A stretch of 64,000 bases of DNA, taken from positions 310,001 to 374,000 of the forward strand of contig NZ_FMHU01000002.1 in assembly GCF_900091415.1 (NCBI RefSeq). The letters run 5' to 3'. The stretch comes from Micromonospora inyonensis (GTDB taxonomy: Bacteria; Actinomycetota; Actinomycetes; Mycobacteriales; Micromonosporaceae). Both the position numbers and the translations under genes were made by a program. The notes beneath the pieces are model-generated. The model had not been told where the DNA came from and ran no database searches. It worked only from the letters and a program-made list of their open reading frames with translations. Of the stretch, positions 25,565 through 35,753 are shown piece after piece. Position 1 is the stretch's first letter. Every line of letters begins with the position of its first letter.

Positions 25565-27816
25565 GCGTCGCCACGCCTCCCGAGGCGTCCCCCGCGACCA
25601 ACCGGATCGACCTCGTCATCGGCGGCATGACCTGCGCGGCGTGCGCGAGCCGGATCGAGAAGAAGCTCAACCGGCTGCCCGGGGTCCACGCCACGGTCAA
25701 CTACGCGACGGAGAAGGCCACCGTCGCGTTCCCCGACGACCTCACCCCGGCGGACCTCATCGCCACGGTGGTCAAGGCCGGCTACACCGCCGAGGTGCCG
25801 CCCCCGCCGGAGGAGGTGGACCGCGGCGTCGCGCCGGCGGACCCACTGGACGACGCGCGGAAGCGGCTGCTGGTCTCGATCGCGCTCTCCGTGCCGGTGA
25901 TCGCGCTGGCCATGGTGCCGGCCTGGCAGTTCACCTACTGGCAGTGGCTGTCACTGACCCTGGCCGCCCCGGTGGTGGTCTACGGCGGCTGGCCGATGCA
26001 CCGCGCGGCCTTCGTCAACCTGCGCCACGGTGCGGCCAGCATGGACACCCTGGTCTCGCTCGGGACGCTGGCCGCGTTCGGCTGGTCGGTCTGGGCGCTG
26101 TTCCTCGGCACCGCGGGCACGCCGGGCATGCGGCACGAGTTCTCACTCAGCGTGTCGCAGACCGACGGGGCGGCCAGCATCTACCTGGAGGTCGCCGCCG
26201 GGGTCACCATGTTCATCCTCAGCGGCCGCTACTTCGAGGCCCGGGCGAAGCGTCGCGCCGGGGACGCGCTGCGTGCCCTGCTCCAGATGGGCGCGAAGGA
26301 GGCGTCCGTCCTGCAGAACGGGGCGGAGGTCCGGTTGCCCATCGACCGGGTGGTGGTGGGGCACCGGTTCGTCGTCCGGCCCGGCGAGAAGATCGCCACC
26401 GACGGGGTGGTCGAGGAGGGCAACGGCACCGTCGACGTGTCGATGCTCACCGGGGAGTCCGTACCGGTGGAGGTCGCGCCGGGCGACGAGGTCGCCGGGG
26501 CGACGGTCAACCGCAGCGGACGGCTCGTGGTCCGCGCCACCCGCGTCGGTGCCGAGACGCAGCTCGCGCAGATGGCCAAGCTCGTCGAGGAGGCGCAGTC
26601 GGGCAAGGCGCCGGTGCAGCGGCTGGCCGATCAGGTGGCCGGGGTGTTCGTCCCGGTGGTGATCGGGCTGGCCGTCGGGACGCTGGGCTTCTGGCTGGGC
26701 ACCGGGATGGGCTCGCCGTCCTTCGCCTTCGCCGTGGCCGTTCTGATCATCGCCTGTCCGTGCGCGCTCGGCCTGGCCACGCCCACCGCCCTGCTGGTCG
26801 GGACGAACCGGGGTGCCCAGCTGGGAGTGCTGATCAAGGGACCGCAGATCCTGGAGAACAGCCGTCAGGTGGACACCGTCGTGCTGGACAAGACCGGCAC
26901 CGTCACCACCGGCCGGATGAGCCTGCTGGACGTGGTGGTCGCCGACGCCGAACGGGACGAGGTGCTGCGGGTCGCCGCGTCGCTGGAGTCCGCCTCGGAC
27001 CACCCGGTGGCCCGGGCGATCGTGGCCGGGGCCGGCGACCCGGCGCTGCTGCTGCCGGTCACCGACTTCGCCGACCTCCCCGGGCTCGGCGTCCGGGGCA
27101 CGGTCGCCGACCGGCCGACCCTGGTCGGGCGGTCCCGGCTGCTCACCGAGGCGGGGCTGGAGATCCCGCCCGCGCTCGACGAGGCCCGACAGGCGGCCGA
27201 GGCGGCCGGTCGCACCGCCGTGCTGGTCGGTTGGGCGGGTGCGGTCCGGGGCGTCTTCGTGGTGGCCGACACCGTCCGGGAGACCAGCGTCCGGGCGGTC
27301 GCCGAGCTGAAGGCCCTGCGCCTGGTGCCGGTGCTGCTCACCGGGGACAACGAGAAGGTGGCCCGGGCGGTGGCGGCCGAGGTCGGCATCGCCGACGTCA
27401 TCGCCGACGTGCTGCCGGCCGAGAAGGTGCAGATCATCAAGGAGTTGCAGGCCGAAGGGCGGACGGTCGCCATGGTCGGCGACGGGGTCAACGACGCGGC
27501 GGCGCTGGCCCAGGCCGACCTGGGGATCGCGATGGGCAGCGGCACCGACGTGGCCATCGAGGCGTCGGACCTGACCCTGGTCCGGGAGGACCTGCTCGCG
27601 GTGGTGGACGCCCTGCACCTCTCCCGCGGCACCCTTCGGGTGATCAAGGGCAACCTGTTCTGGGCGTTCGCCTACAACCTCTGCGCCCTGCCGCTGGCCA
27701 TGGTGGGCATGCTCAACCCGATGATCGCCGGTGCCGCGATGGCGCTCTCCTCGGTCTTCGTGGTCTCCAACAGCCTGCGACTGCGGACGTTCCAGCCAGC
27801 GAGAGCGTCGCCGTGA
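25561..27816 (+). CDS. copA: Cu+-transporting P1B-type ATPase (CopA-like)
   Basis: 751 residues. One N-terminal heavy-metal-associated domain has GMTCAACAS (Cys25, Cys28). The membrane metal site is Cys399-Pro-Cys401 in [12 protein letters not shown], diagnostic of Cu+/Ag+ pumps. The phosphorylation site is Asp443 in [10 protein letters not shown], the ATP-binding HP motif is [10 protein letters not shown], the actuator has TGESVPV, and the hinge is [16 protein letters not shown]. The last helix has the copper-ATPase residues [10 protein letters not shown] and MxxSS ([11 protein letters not shown]). It exports cytosolic copper. Beside an isonitrile synthase and a metallophore importer it would protect against copper brought in as a complex, or load secreted enzymes. 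Confidence 0.92.
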   Translation: MSVATPPEASPATNRIDLVIGGMTCAACASRIEKKLNRLPGVHATVNYATEKATVAFPDDLTPADLIATVVKAGYTAEVPPPPEEVDRGVAPADPLDDARKRLLVSIALSVPVIALAMVPAWQFTYWQWLSLTLAAPVVVYGGWPMHRAAFVNLRHGAASMDTLVSLGTLAAFGWSVWALFLGTAGTPGMRHEFSLSVSQTDGAASIYLEVAAGVTMFILSGRYFEARAKRRAGDALRALLQMGAKEASVLQNGAEVRLPIDRVVVGHRFVVRPGEKIATDGVVEEGNGTVDVSMLTGESVPVEVAPGDEVAGATVNRSGRLVVRATRVGAETQLAQMAKLVEEAQSGKAPVQRLADQVAGVFVPVVIGLAVGTLGFWLGTGMGSPSFAFAVAVLIIACPCALGLATPTALLVGTNRGAQLGVLIKGPQILENSRQVDTVVLDKTGTVTTGRMSLLDVVVADAERDEVLRVAASLESASDHPVARAIVAGAGDPALLLPVTDFADLPGLGVRGTVADRPTLVGRSRLLTEAGLEIPPALDEARQAAEAAGRTAVLVGWAGAVRGVFVVADTVRETSVRAVAELKALRLVPVLLTGDNEKVARAVAAEVGIADVIADVLPAEKVQIIKELQAEGRTVAMVGDGVNDAAALAQADLGIAMGSGTDVAIEASDLTLVREDLLAVVDALHLSRGTLRVIKGNLFWAFAYNLCALPLAMVGMLNPMIAGAAMALSSVFVVSNSLRLRTFQPARASP

Positions 27817-27818
27817 CA

Positions 27819-27854
27819 CCGGTGGGCGGGCGCGGCCCGGCGCCCGCCCACCGG
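27819..27854 (+). terminator. Strong terminator after copA
   Basis: A perfect 15-bp GC-rich stem (27819-27833 with 27840-27854) and 6-base loop begin two bases after the copA stop. It marks the right end of the copper/isonitrile locus. Confidence 0.85.
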
Positions 27855-27896
27855 GACCCCGTCCGGTGCGCCCGCCGGCTCCCTATGCTCGGGTCC

Positions 27897-28826
27897 ATGG
27901 AACTGCGCGTCTTCACCGAACCCCAGCAGGGGGCCAGCTACGACCAGCTGCTCGCCGTGGCGCGCTGCGCGGAGGACGCCGGTTACGCCGCCTTCTTCCG
28001 CTCCGACCACTACCTGAAGATGGGCGGGGTCAGCGGGGAACCCGGCCCCACCGACGCCTGGACGACCCTGGCCGGGCTGGCCCGGGAGACCAGCCGGATC
28101 CGTCTCGGCACACTGATGACCGCCGCCACCTTCCGGCTTCCCGGCCCGCTCGCCATCACCGTGGCCCAGGTGGACGCGATGAGTGGCGGCCGGGTCGAGT
28201 TCGGCGTCGGTACCGGCTGGTTCGAGGCGGAGCACCAGGCGTACGGCATCCCGTTCCCGCCGCTCGCCGAGCGGTTCGACCGGCTCGAGGAGCAGCTCGC
28301 GGTCATCACCGGCCTGTGGCGGACGCCGGCCGGGGAGACCTTCGACTTCTCCGGGAAGTACTACACCCTCACCGGTTCCCCGGCACTGCCGAAGCCGGTG
28401 CAGTCGCCCCGGCCACCGGTCCTGCTCGGCGGGATGGGTGCGAAGCGTACGCCCCGGCTCGCCGCCCGCTTCGCCGACGAGTTCAACCTGCCCTTCGTCG
28501 CGGTCGACGACACCGCCGCGCAGTTCGGCCGGGTCCGCGACGCCTGTGCGGCGATCGGCCGGGACCCGGCGGAGCTGTGCTGGTCCAACGCGCTGGTGCT
28601 GTGCTGCGGCCGGAACGACGCGGAGGTCCGGCGGCGGGCCGAGGCGATCGGCCGGGACCCGGACGAGCTGCGCGAGAACGGACTCGCCGGCTCGCCCGCC
28701 GAGATCGTCGACACGATCGGCCGGTACGCGACCGTCGGCAGCCAGCGGATCTACCTCCAGGTGTTGGATCTGGCCGACCTCGACCACCTGGACCTGGTCG
28801 CCGCCGAGGTCATGCCGCACGTCTGA
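27897..28826 (+). CDS. LLM-class (luciferase-like) F420-dependent oxidoreductase
   Basis: 309 residues, TIM-barrel luciferase-like monooxygenase family. Marks are RCAEDAGYAAFFRSDHYL, SRIRLGTLMTAATFRLPGPLA, MSGGRVEFGVGTGWFEAEHQAYGIPFP and the LLGGMGAKRTPRLAARFADEFN block. Close relatives use coenzyme F420, abundant in actinomycetes. ATG 27897 is chosen (MELRVF); an in-frame ATG 12 bases earlier is possible. It follows the copA terminator, so it is probably a separate unit with a general redox role; the substrate is unknown. Confidence 0.85.
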   Translation: MELRVFTEPQQGASYDQLLAVARCAEDAGYAAFFRSDHYLKMGGVSGEPGPTDAWTTLAGLARETSRIRLGTLMTAATFRLPGPLAITVAQVDAMSGGRVEFGVGTGWFEAEHQAYGIPFPPLAERFDRLEEQLAVITGLWRTPAGETFDFSGKYYTLTGSPALPKPVQSPRPPVLLGGMGAKRTPRLAARFADEFNLPFVAVDDTAAQFGRVRDACAAIGRDPAELCWSNALVLCCGRNDAEVRRRAEAIGRDPDELRENGLAGSPAEIVDTIGRYATVGSQRIYLQVLDLADLDHLDLVAAEVMPHV

Positions 28827-28940
28827 GCCGGTCGCCGCGGTGGCCGACCCGGCGTGGACGCCGACGGCAGCGGCAACCACCGGTGCCGACGGCAGCGGCG
28901 GTCCCGGCTCCGGGCACGCCGACGACCGAGGGGAGAGGTC

Positions 28941-30210
28941 ATGGCAGTGGACGGGCGCGGCAGACCGGACACCGGAGTGCCCCCACGGAACTGGGCCTGC
29001 AACGTCACCTGGTCGGCGGCCCGCCGGCACCGGCCCACCTCGGTCGACGAGCTGCGCGATCTGGTGGCGGCGAGCCGGCGGGTCCGGGCGGTCGGCAGCC
29101 GGCACTCCTTCAACCTCCTCGCCGACACCAGCGGCGACCTGGTCGCGGTGGACGGCCTGCCGCCCACCGTCGAGGTCGACCCGGCCGCAGGCACCGCGAC
29201 GGTGGCGGCCGGCCTCCGCTATGGCGAGGTCGCGGAACGCCTGCACGAGCGGGGGTACGCCTGCGCGAACCTGGCCTCCCTGCCGCACATCTCGGTCGCC
29301 GGGGCGGTCGCCACCGCCACCCATGGCTCCGGCGTGCGCAACGGCAACCTGGCCACGTCGGTCGTCGCGGTGGAACTGGTCACCGCCGACGGTGCCCTGG
29401 TCCGGGTGGACTCCTCCGACGGACGTTTCGCCGCCCTGGTGGTCGGTCTCGGCGCGTTCGGGGTGGTCACCCGGCTCACCCTGGCGCTGGTGCCGGCTTT
29501 CGAGATGCGCCAGTACGTCCACCTGGACCTGCCCCGTGAGGCGATGGACGAGGCGTTGGCCTCGGCGTACAGCGTCAGCCTCTTCACCAGCTGGCGGGGG
29601 ACCGGTTTCGACCAGGTGTGGCGCAAGCAGCTGGTTGACCAGGAGCCGCCGCCGGCCCGGTGGCTCGGCGCGAGGGCGGCCGACGCGCCGCAGCACCCGG
29701 TGCCGGGCTTGTCCGCCGACCCCTGCACCGCGCAGCTCGGGGTGCCCGGACCCTGGTACGAGCGGCTGCCGCACTTCCGGCCCGGCTTCACCCCGAGCAG
29801 TGGCGCGGAGTTGCAGTCGGAGTACCACGTGCCGAGGGCGGCGGCGGTCGAGGCACTGGCCGCGCTGGACGGCGTCCGCGACCGGATCGCGTCGGTGTTG
29901 CAGATCTGCGAGCTGCGGACGGTCGCCGCCGACCCGGCTCTGGCTGAGCCCGCAGTACGACCGGGACACGTGCTCGATCCACTTCACCTGGATCGCCGAC
30001 GCCGTGGCGGTCGCCCCGGTGGTGGCAGCCGTCGAGGAACGGCTGGCCCCGTTCGCGCCCCGTCCGCACTGGGGGAAGGTCTTCGGGCTCACCCCGACGG
30101 CGGTGGCCGCCGCCTATCCCCGGTTCGCCGACGCGGTCGCCGCGACCGTCGCCGCCGACCCGACCGGCAAGTTCCGCAACGACCTGCTGGAGCGCTACCT
30201 TCCGCGCTGA
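28941..30210 (+). pseudogene. Alditol-oxidase-like FAD-linked oxidase with an apparent +1 frameshift
   Basis: ATG at 28941 behind GGGAGAGG. The first frame encodes a VAO-fold FAD domain: VRAVGSRHSFNLLAD holds the histidine that binds FAD covalently in Streptomyces AldO, then LASLPHISVAGAVATATHGSG. At about 29935, in a GACCCGG run, the reading shifts by one base; the family's WLSPQYDRDTCSIHFTW and the ending PHWGKVFGL...LLERYLPR continue in the next frame to the stop at 30210. Joined, about 423 residues result, the normal length of alditol/D-arabinono-lactone oxidases, which oxidise a polyol C1 hydroxyl and make H2O2. Either a real mutation or a sequence error; neighbours show the same kind of shift. 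Confidence 0.8.
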
Positions 30211-30261
30211 GGGCGTACGACGCCGCAGGCGGCCGGGACCGGGTACGCCAGAATCGGGGCC

Positions 30262-33200
30262 GTGTTCTTCGGCATCCTGGGCCCGGTCGAGGCGCGTACC
30301 GTCGACGGGACGTCCGTGCCCCTGGGCGGGCGGCAGTTGCGGGCCCTGCTCGCCCTGCTCCTGCTCGACGCCGGCCGGGTGGTCACCACCAGCCGCCTGA
30401 TCGACGGGCTGCACGGCGAACACCCGCCGGTCGGCGCGGCGAACGCGCTCCAGTCCCAGGTGTCCCGGCTGCGCCGGGCGCTGCGCGACGCCGGCACCGC
30501 GCCGCTGGTCGAGGCGCACCCGGCCGGGTACCGGCTCGCCGTCGACCGGGAGGACGTCGACGTGCACCGGGTCGTCCGGCTCGGCCGGGCCGGTCGGCAG
30601 GCCCTCGCCGCCGGGGCCCCGGCGCGGGCGGTGGCCCTGCTCGGTGAGGCGCTCACGCTCTGGCGGGGCGAGCCACTCACCGACGTGGCCGCCGCACCGT
30701 TCGCCGCCGCGCAGATCGCCCGCCTGACCGAGCTGCGGCTGGGCATCGTGGAGGAGTACGCCGAGGCGGCCCTTGCCGCCGGGAACCCGGACGCACCGAT
30801 CGTCGCACTGGGCGAGGTGGTCGCCCGCCACCCGCTGCGGGAACGCCCCCGTGGGCAGCTCATGCGGTCGCTGCACGCCGCCGGCCGGTCCGCCGAGGCG
30901 CTGCGGGTCTACGCCGACCTGCGCCGTACGCTCGCCGGGGAACTCGGCGTCGAACCCTCCGCCGAGCTGGCCGCAGTGCACCTGGCGGTACTGCGCGACG
31001 AGCGCGACGACCGGGTGTCCCCGCCGCCGGCCCGGCTTCCGGCCCAGCTGAGCAGCTTCGTCGGCCGGGAGGACGACCTGGCCCGGGTGGCGGGACTGCT
31101 CGACGCCGGGCGGCTGGTCACCGTCACCGGACCGGGTGGGGTCGGCAAGACCAGGCTCGCGGTCGCGGCGGCCGGACGGCGTACCGGTGAGACCTGCTTC
31201 GTCGATCTCGCTCCGCTGCCCTCCGGCGCGCGGGTCGCGCCCGTCCTGCTCGACGCGTTGGGCCTGCGCGAGTCGGGGCTCGGCCTGCCCGGCGTGAACC
31301 GTGTACCGATGTCCGGCCCACCCGATGCCGGTCGGCCTGCTACCGGCCCAGCCGGCGGCCTGTCCGGTGCCGGCGGGTCGTCCGCCGTCGGTGTGCCCTC
31401 CGGCGGTGCCGATCCGGCGGTGGCCCGCCTGGTCACCGCGCTGTCGGACCGGCGGATGCTGCTCGTGCTCGACAACTGCGAGCACCTCGTCGGCGACGCC
31501 GCGCCGGTCGTACGCCGTCTCCTCGCCGCCTGCCCCGACCTGCGGATACTGGCCACCAGCCGGGAGCCGCTCGGCCTCACCGGGGAACTGCTCTGCCCGC
31601 TGGCCCCGCTGCCCGTGCCGAACCGGGAGGTGCCGCCCGGGACCGCCGTCACCGCCCCGGCGATGCGCCTCTTCGCCGACCGGGCCGGCGCGGTACGTCC
31701 GGACTTCGTCCTCGACAGCGGCACCGTCGACACGGTACGGCGTATCTGCGCCGCACTGGACGGCCTGCCCCTGGCGATCGAGCTGGCGGCGGTCCGGGTG
31801 CGTGCCCTGCCGCTGGCCGAGGTGGCGTCCCGGCTGGACGACCGCTTCCGGCTGCTCTCCCGGGGTGACCGGACCGCCGCGCTCCGGCACCAGACGCTGC
31901 ACGCCGTGGTCCGCTGGAGCTGGGACCTGCTCGACGACGCGCAACGGCGACTCCTGCGCCGGCTGACCGTCTTCGCGGGCGGGGAGACGGTCTCCGCGGC
32001 CGAGCAGGTCTGCGGTGGTAGCAGGGGTCCCCTGCTACCGCTTTCTGAGGAGGAAGGGCCCCCTGCAACCACCCGGCGCGGGCCGGACACCGCCGAACTG
32101 CTCGCCGCGTTGGTGGACCGGTCGTTGCTCGAACACACCGCCGGCCGGTACCGGATGCTGGAGACGGTGCGGAGTTTCGGTGCCGAGCGGCTCGTCGAGG
32201 CCGGCGAAGACGATCTTCTCCGTCGGGCGCATGCCGCGTACTTCCTCCGCCTGGCCGCGACGGCGGACGGCTACCTGCGCCGGGAGGAGCAGGTGGACTG
32301 GCTGCACCGGCTCCGTGCCGAACACCGTAACCTGGACGCCGCCCTGCGCTGGGCGGTCGCCGCCGACCCGCCGCTGGCGATGCGGCTGGTCGGCGCGCTG
32401 AGCGCCTACTGGTATCTGCGTGGCCTGCGCGGCGAGATCGCGCCGCTGGCGGAGCAGTTGCTGCGCGCGGTCGGCGCGGAATCCCCCGACGGGCTGGCCG
32501 AGGAGTACGTGCTCTGCGTGGTGTACGCCGTGTCCGGCGGTGCCGGTGCCGGGCTGTCCGACCACGTACGACGGGCGACCGCCCTGATGGACGCGATGGA
32601 CCGCCCGCCCCGGCAGCCGTTCCTCAACGTCCTCTGGGCACAGTTCGCCGGACCGCCCGGGCGCGGAGCTGCCCCGGCGCAGGCGGCTGATCGGCGCGGA
32701 CCCGTGGTCGCAGGCGCTCGGCCACTTCGGCAACGGCTTCCTCGCCCTGTTCCAGGGCATCGTCGACACGGCCGAGTCGGAGCTACGGCAGGCGTTGGCC
32801 GGGTTCCGGTCGGTGGGCGACCGGTGGGGCGTGTCGCAGGCGCTGGACGGGCTGGCGACCATCGCCGCCTGGCGCGGCGCGGACGACGAGGGCCTCGCCC
32901 TGCGTGACGAGGCTCTGGAACTGGTCCGGCAACTCGACGCCTACGAGGAGGTGGCGGACCTGCACTGCCGGCGGGCCGAGCGGCTGCTGCGGGCCGGTGA
33001 CGCCGACGCCGCCCGGGCCGAGTACGAGCGGGCCGTCGATCTCGTCCGCCGTGGCGGCATGTCGACGACGGCGGCGCAGATCGCGTGGGGCCTCGGTGAG
33101 GTGGCCCGATTGGCCGGTGACCTGGCGGAGGCGCGTCGGTGGCAGACGGAGACGCTGGCCCGGGTCTCGGCGGGATGGACGGACGCCGAGGTCCGGGTCG

Positions 33201-33565
33201 CCGCGTTGACCGCGCTGGGCCGGGTGGCGCAGGCCGGGGACGATCCCGCCGAGGCCCGCCGACGGCACCGGGAGGCGCTCGACGCGGCCCTCCGCCGGCA
33301 CAACGGGTCGACCGATGCCGACGCGGCCGAGGGGCTGGCCGGGGTGCTGCTGGCGGAGGGGGCAGCCGAGCGGGCGGCGTGGCTGCTCGGGGTGGCCACC
33401 GCGGTACGCGGCCTGCGGGTGACCGCCTGCCGGGACGTGGCCGTGGTGGTCGACGGTGCGCGGGCGGCGCTCGGCGAGGCCGGCTACGTCGCCGCCCTCG
33501 CCCGGGGTGCCGCGCTCAGTCACACCGAGGGCCGGGCCGCCCTGCGGGCCCTGATCCGGACCTGA
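30262..33565 (+). pseudogene. AfsR/SARP-type regulator (BTAD + NB-ARC + TPR) with an apparent +1 frameshift
   Basis: GTG at 30262. Order: OmpR-like winged helix (LGGRQLRALLALLLLDAGRVV...SQVSRLRRAL), BTAD domain (about residues 95-240, ending GELGVEPSAEL), an NB-ARC ATPase with P-loop GPGGVGKTRLA and later LVLDNCEHL, and C-terminal helical repeats. Near 32655-32670 the frame shifts by one base, and repeats (LIGADPWSQALGHFGNGFLALFQG, QALAGFRSVGDRW) continue to 33565, giving about 1100 residues as in AfsR-like activators of secondary metabolism. A palindromic repeat lies in frame within it (32014-32073). If the shift is real the C-terminal sensor is lost. Its target cluster is not evident. Confidence 0.8.
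32014..32073. repeat. Dispersed palindromic repeat, copy A, inside a coding region
   Basis: Sixty bases starting GGTGGTAGCAGGGG and ending CCCCTGCAACCACC, composed of two palindromic halves (the left half GGTAGCAGGGGTCCCCTGCTACC minus ends is itself a perfect hairpin). It closely matches the intergenic copy at 55943-56001. Here it sits inside the SARP gene and keeps the frame, adding about twenty residues between the NB-ARC and repeat domains. Confidence 0.8.
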
Positions 33566-33884
33566 CCGCCACGTGCCACCGCCTACGCGGCACGCCCGCG
33601 TCCGGCAGGCGGGGCGGCCCGCCGTCGACGTGGTACGCGGCCCACCCGCCCGGCGTACGCCGCGCTGACCGGCGGCAGCGCGTCCGGTCAGCATCCGGTG
33701 CGCGTCCGGTCAGCGTGGCCGACCACCCTCGGCGGCAGCACACCGTTCCCTGTCGACGAGGAGCCGGCTGTGGCCGACGCCGCTACGACGCAGACCGCCC
33801 CGATGCCGCCCGGACCGGACCCCGGTCCCGGACGGAGCAGACGCGCCCCGGCCACCGGCCCGCCGGTGGTGGCGTCGCCCCTGG
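33566..33884. other. Non-coding GC-rich gap, with a possible extended start of the next gene
   Basis: Nothing recognised up to about 33760. From GTG 33770, behind GAGGAG, an open frame reads VADAATTQTAPMPP and merges with the next gene only if one base is skipped near 33843 (a CCCC run), after which RRWWRRPWMAPLG continues into it. This may be the true N-terminus. Confidence 0.45.
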
Positions 33885-34508
33885 ATGGCACCTCTGGGGG
33901 TGGTGCTGGTGCTGTTCGTGGCCTTCTCCCTGCCCCCGTACCTGAGCCTCGACCCGGAGCAGTCGCGGATCACGCCGCCGGAGGGGGTGCCCCTCTACCA
34001 CCCGCTGCTGGTCGCGCACGTCCTCTTCGCCTCGGTCGCCACGCTGGCCTGCTGGTTCCGGCAACGCTTCCCGGCCGCCCACCGCCGGATCGGCCGGATC
34101 TACGTCTTCGCCGGGGTGCTCCCCGCCGGGGTGATCGGTTTCTACCTCGGCGCGGTGACCCCGTTCGGGCCGGTGGCGCGGGTCAGCGGTGTGGTGCTGG
34201 CCCCCCTCTGGCTGATCTGCACGATCGTCGGCTGGCGGCGGGCCCGGCAGCGCCGGTTCGCCGACCACCGCCGGTGGATGGTCCGGAGCTTCGCGCTGAC
34301 CGTGTCGATCATCACGAACCGGATCTGGGGCGTGGTCTTCTTCCTGCTGCTGCACCCGCAACTGGAGACCACCTTCCACGGTGACGAGAAGCTGATGAGT
34401 TGGATGGTCGCGGGGGCGACCGCCTGGCTCGGCTGGACGCTTCCGCTGCTGGCCGCGCAGTGGTGGCTGGACCGCCGCCCCGTCCGCCGCCCCACCCGCA
34501 CCGGCTGA
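33885..34508 (+). CDS. DUF2306-like multi-pass membrane protein
   Basis: 207 residues from ATG 33885 with about six membrane helices: GVVLVLFVAFSLPPYL, LVAHVLFASVATLACW, IGRIYVFAGVLPAGVIGFYLG, VVLAPLWLICTIVGW, ITNRIWGVVFFLLL and WMVAGATAWLGWTLPLL. The conserved polar FRQRFPAAHRRIGRIY and FADHRRWMVRSFALT (His and Arg in loops) match the DUF2306 family, for which no function is established. A frame upstream suggests the natural start is the GTG at 33770 with a one-base shift in between. It stands alone between the SARP gene and a convergent protease gene. Confidence 0.7.
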   Translation: MAPLGVVLVLFVAFSLPPYLSLDPEQSRITPPEGVPLYHPLLVAHVLFASVATLACWFRQRFPAAHRRIGRIYVFAGVLPAGVIGFYLGAVTPFGPVARVSGVVLAPLWLICTIVGWRRARQRRFADHRRWMVRSFALTVSIITNRIWGVVFFLLLHPQLETTFHGDEKLMSWMVAGATAWLGWTLPLLAAQWWLDRRPVRRPTRTG

Positions 34509-34555
34509 CCGCCCGCCCGGCTGACCGCCCGTCCCGCCCGTCCCGGCGGGCGGCG

Positions 34556-35695
34556 TCACCGCGGGGCGGCGAGCTGCTCGCGCATGCTGCTGCGCTGCAC
34601 CGCCCGGCTGATGTCGCTGGGCGAGACGATCCCGACCAGCCGCCCGTCGACCACCACCAGAGCCCGGCCGTCGGCGCACTCGCTCAGCCGGGGGAGCAGG
34701 TCGGTCAACGGTTCCTCGGGCTGGGCCAGCACCAGCTCGTCGGCGCGGCAGGCCACCTCGGCGAGGGTGGTCGCGCCGCGTCGATCGGCCGCGACGTGCC
34801 GGACCCGGTCCAGGGTGACCAGGCCGACCGGTTGCCCGTCCTCGGTCAGCGGCAGCGCCGAGTGCCGGTACGCGAAGAGGTAGTGGTCGACGAAGTCGCC
34901 GACGGTCATCTCCGCCGAGGCGGTCTGCGGTTGCGGGGTCATCACGTCGGCGACCCGTACGCCGCGCAGCGCCGAGCCGACCCGGGCCTGCCGTTCCTCC
35001 ATGGTCGCGGCCCCGATCAGGAACCAGCCGATCAGCACCAGCCAGAGCCCGCCGATGCCGGCCCCGACCAGGAACTGCCAGAGGCCCAGCCCGATCAGCA
35101 GCGCGCCCAGCACCCAGCCGGCGCGGGCCGCCACCACCGAGGCGCGGGTCCGGTCGCCGGTGGCCTTCCACACCGCGGCCCGCAGCAGCCGTCCGCCGTC
35201 GAGCGGGGCGGCCGGCAGCACGTTGAAGATGGCGAGCAGGAGGTTGATCCCGGCCAGCCAGGAGAGCGCGCCCACCGGCAGCCCACGCTGCCCGGTGAGG
35301 GCGAGCGCGACGGCGGCGCCGCCGAAGAGGACGCCGATGATCAGGCTGACCAGCGGCCCGATGCCGGCGATGCGCAGTTCCGCGCCCGGGTCGGGCGCTT
35401 CACCTTTCAGTTCGGAGACCCCGCCGAACAGCCAGAGCGTGATGCCCTCGACCCCTAGCCCGTTGCGACGGGCCACCACCGCGTGGGCGACCTCGTGGGC
35501 GAGCAGGCCGGCGAAGAAGACCACCGCTGCGGCGAGCCCGGCGAGCACGTACGCCCAGAGCGGCTCCCCTGGGTAGGCGCGCGGAAACTGTCGCGCGGCC
35601 AGCCCCCAGGCGATCAACGCGAAGATGACCAGGACGCTCCAGTTGACGCCGACGGGCACGCCGGCGACCCGGCCGAGCCGGAAACTCGCCCTCAT
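34556..35695 (-). CDS. Site-2 protease family (M50) metalloprotease with tandem CBS domains
   Basis: 379 residues, ATG 35695 (MRASFRLGRVAGVPV). The intramembrane zinc motif is HEVAH in GLLAHEVAHAVVARR, and the third ligand is Asp in NVLPAAPLDGGRLL, within about six membrane helices. The C-terminal half has two CBS units (VADVMTPQPQTASAEMTVGDFV... and ...ELVLAQPEEPLTDLLPRLSE), which bind adenylates and may gate the protease. This Rv1417/SpoIVFB-like arrangement is widespread in actinobacteria. Targets are not known. Confidence 0.9.
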   Translation of the reverse strand: MRASFRLGRVAGVPVGVNWSVLVIFALIAWGLAARQFPRAYPGEPLWAYVLAGLAAAVVFFAGLLAHEVAHAVVARRNGLGVEGITLWLFGGVSELKGEAPDPGAELRIAGIGPLVSLIIGVLFGGAAVALALTGQRGLPVGALSWLAGINLLLAIFNVLPAAPLDGGRLLRAAVWKATGDRTRASVVAARAGWVLGALLIGLGLWQFLVGAGIGGLWLVLIGWFLIGAATMEERQARVGSALRGVRVADVMTPQPQTASAEMTVGDFVDHYLFAYRHSALPLTEDGQPVGLVTLDRVRHVAADRRGATTLAEVACRADELVLAQPEEPLTDLLPRLSECADGRALVVVDGRLVGIVSPSDISRAVQRSSMREQLAAPR

Positions 35696-35753
35696 GGGCG
35701 GACGGATACCCCATCGGGCGCGGAGCATTCCGGCCGGACGCCGCCCCGGGTGG

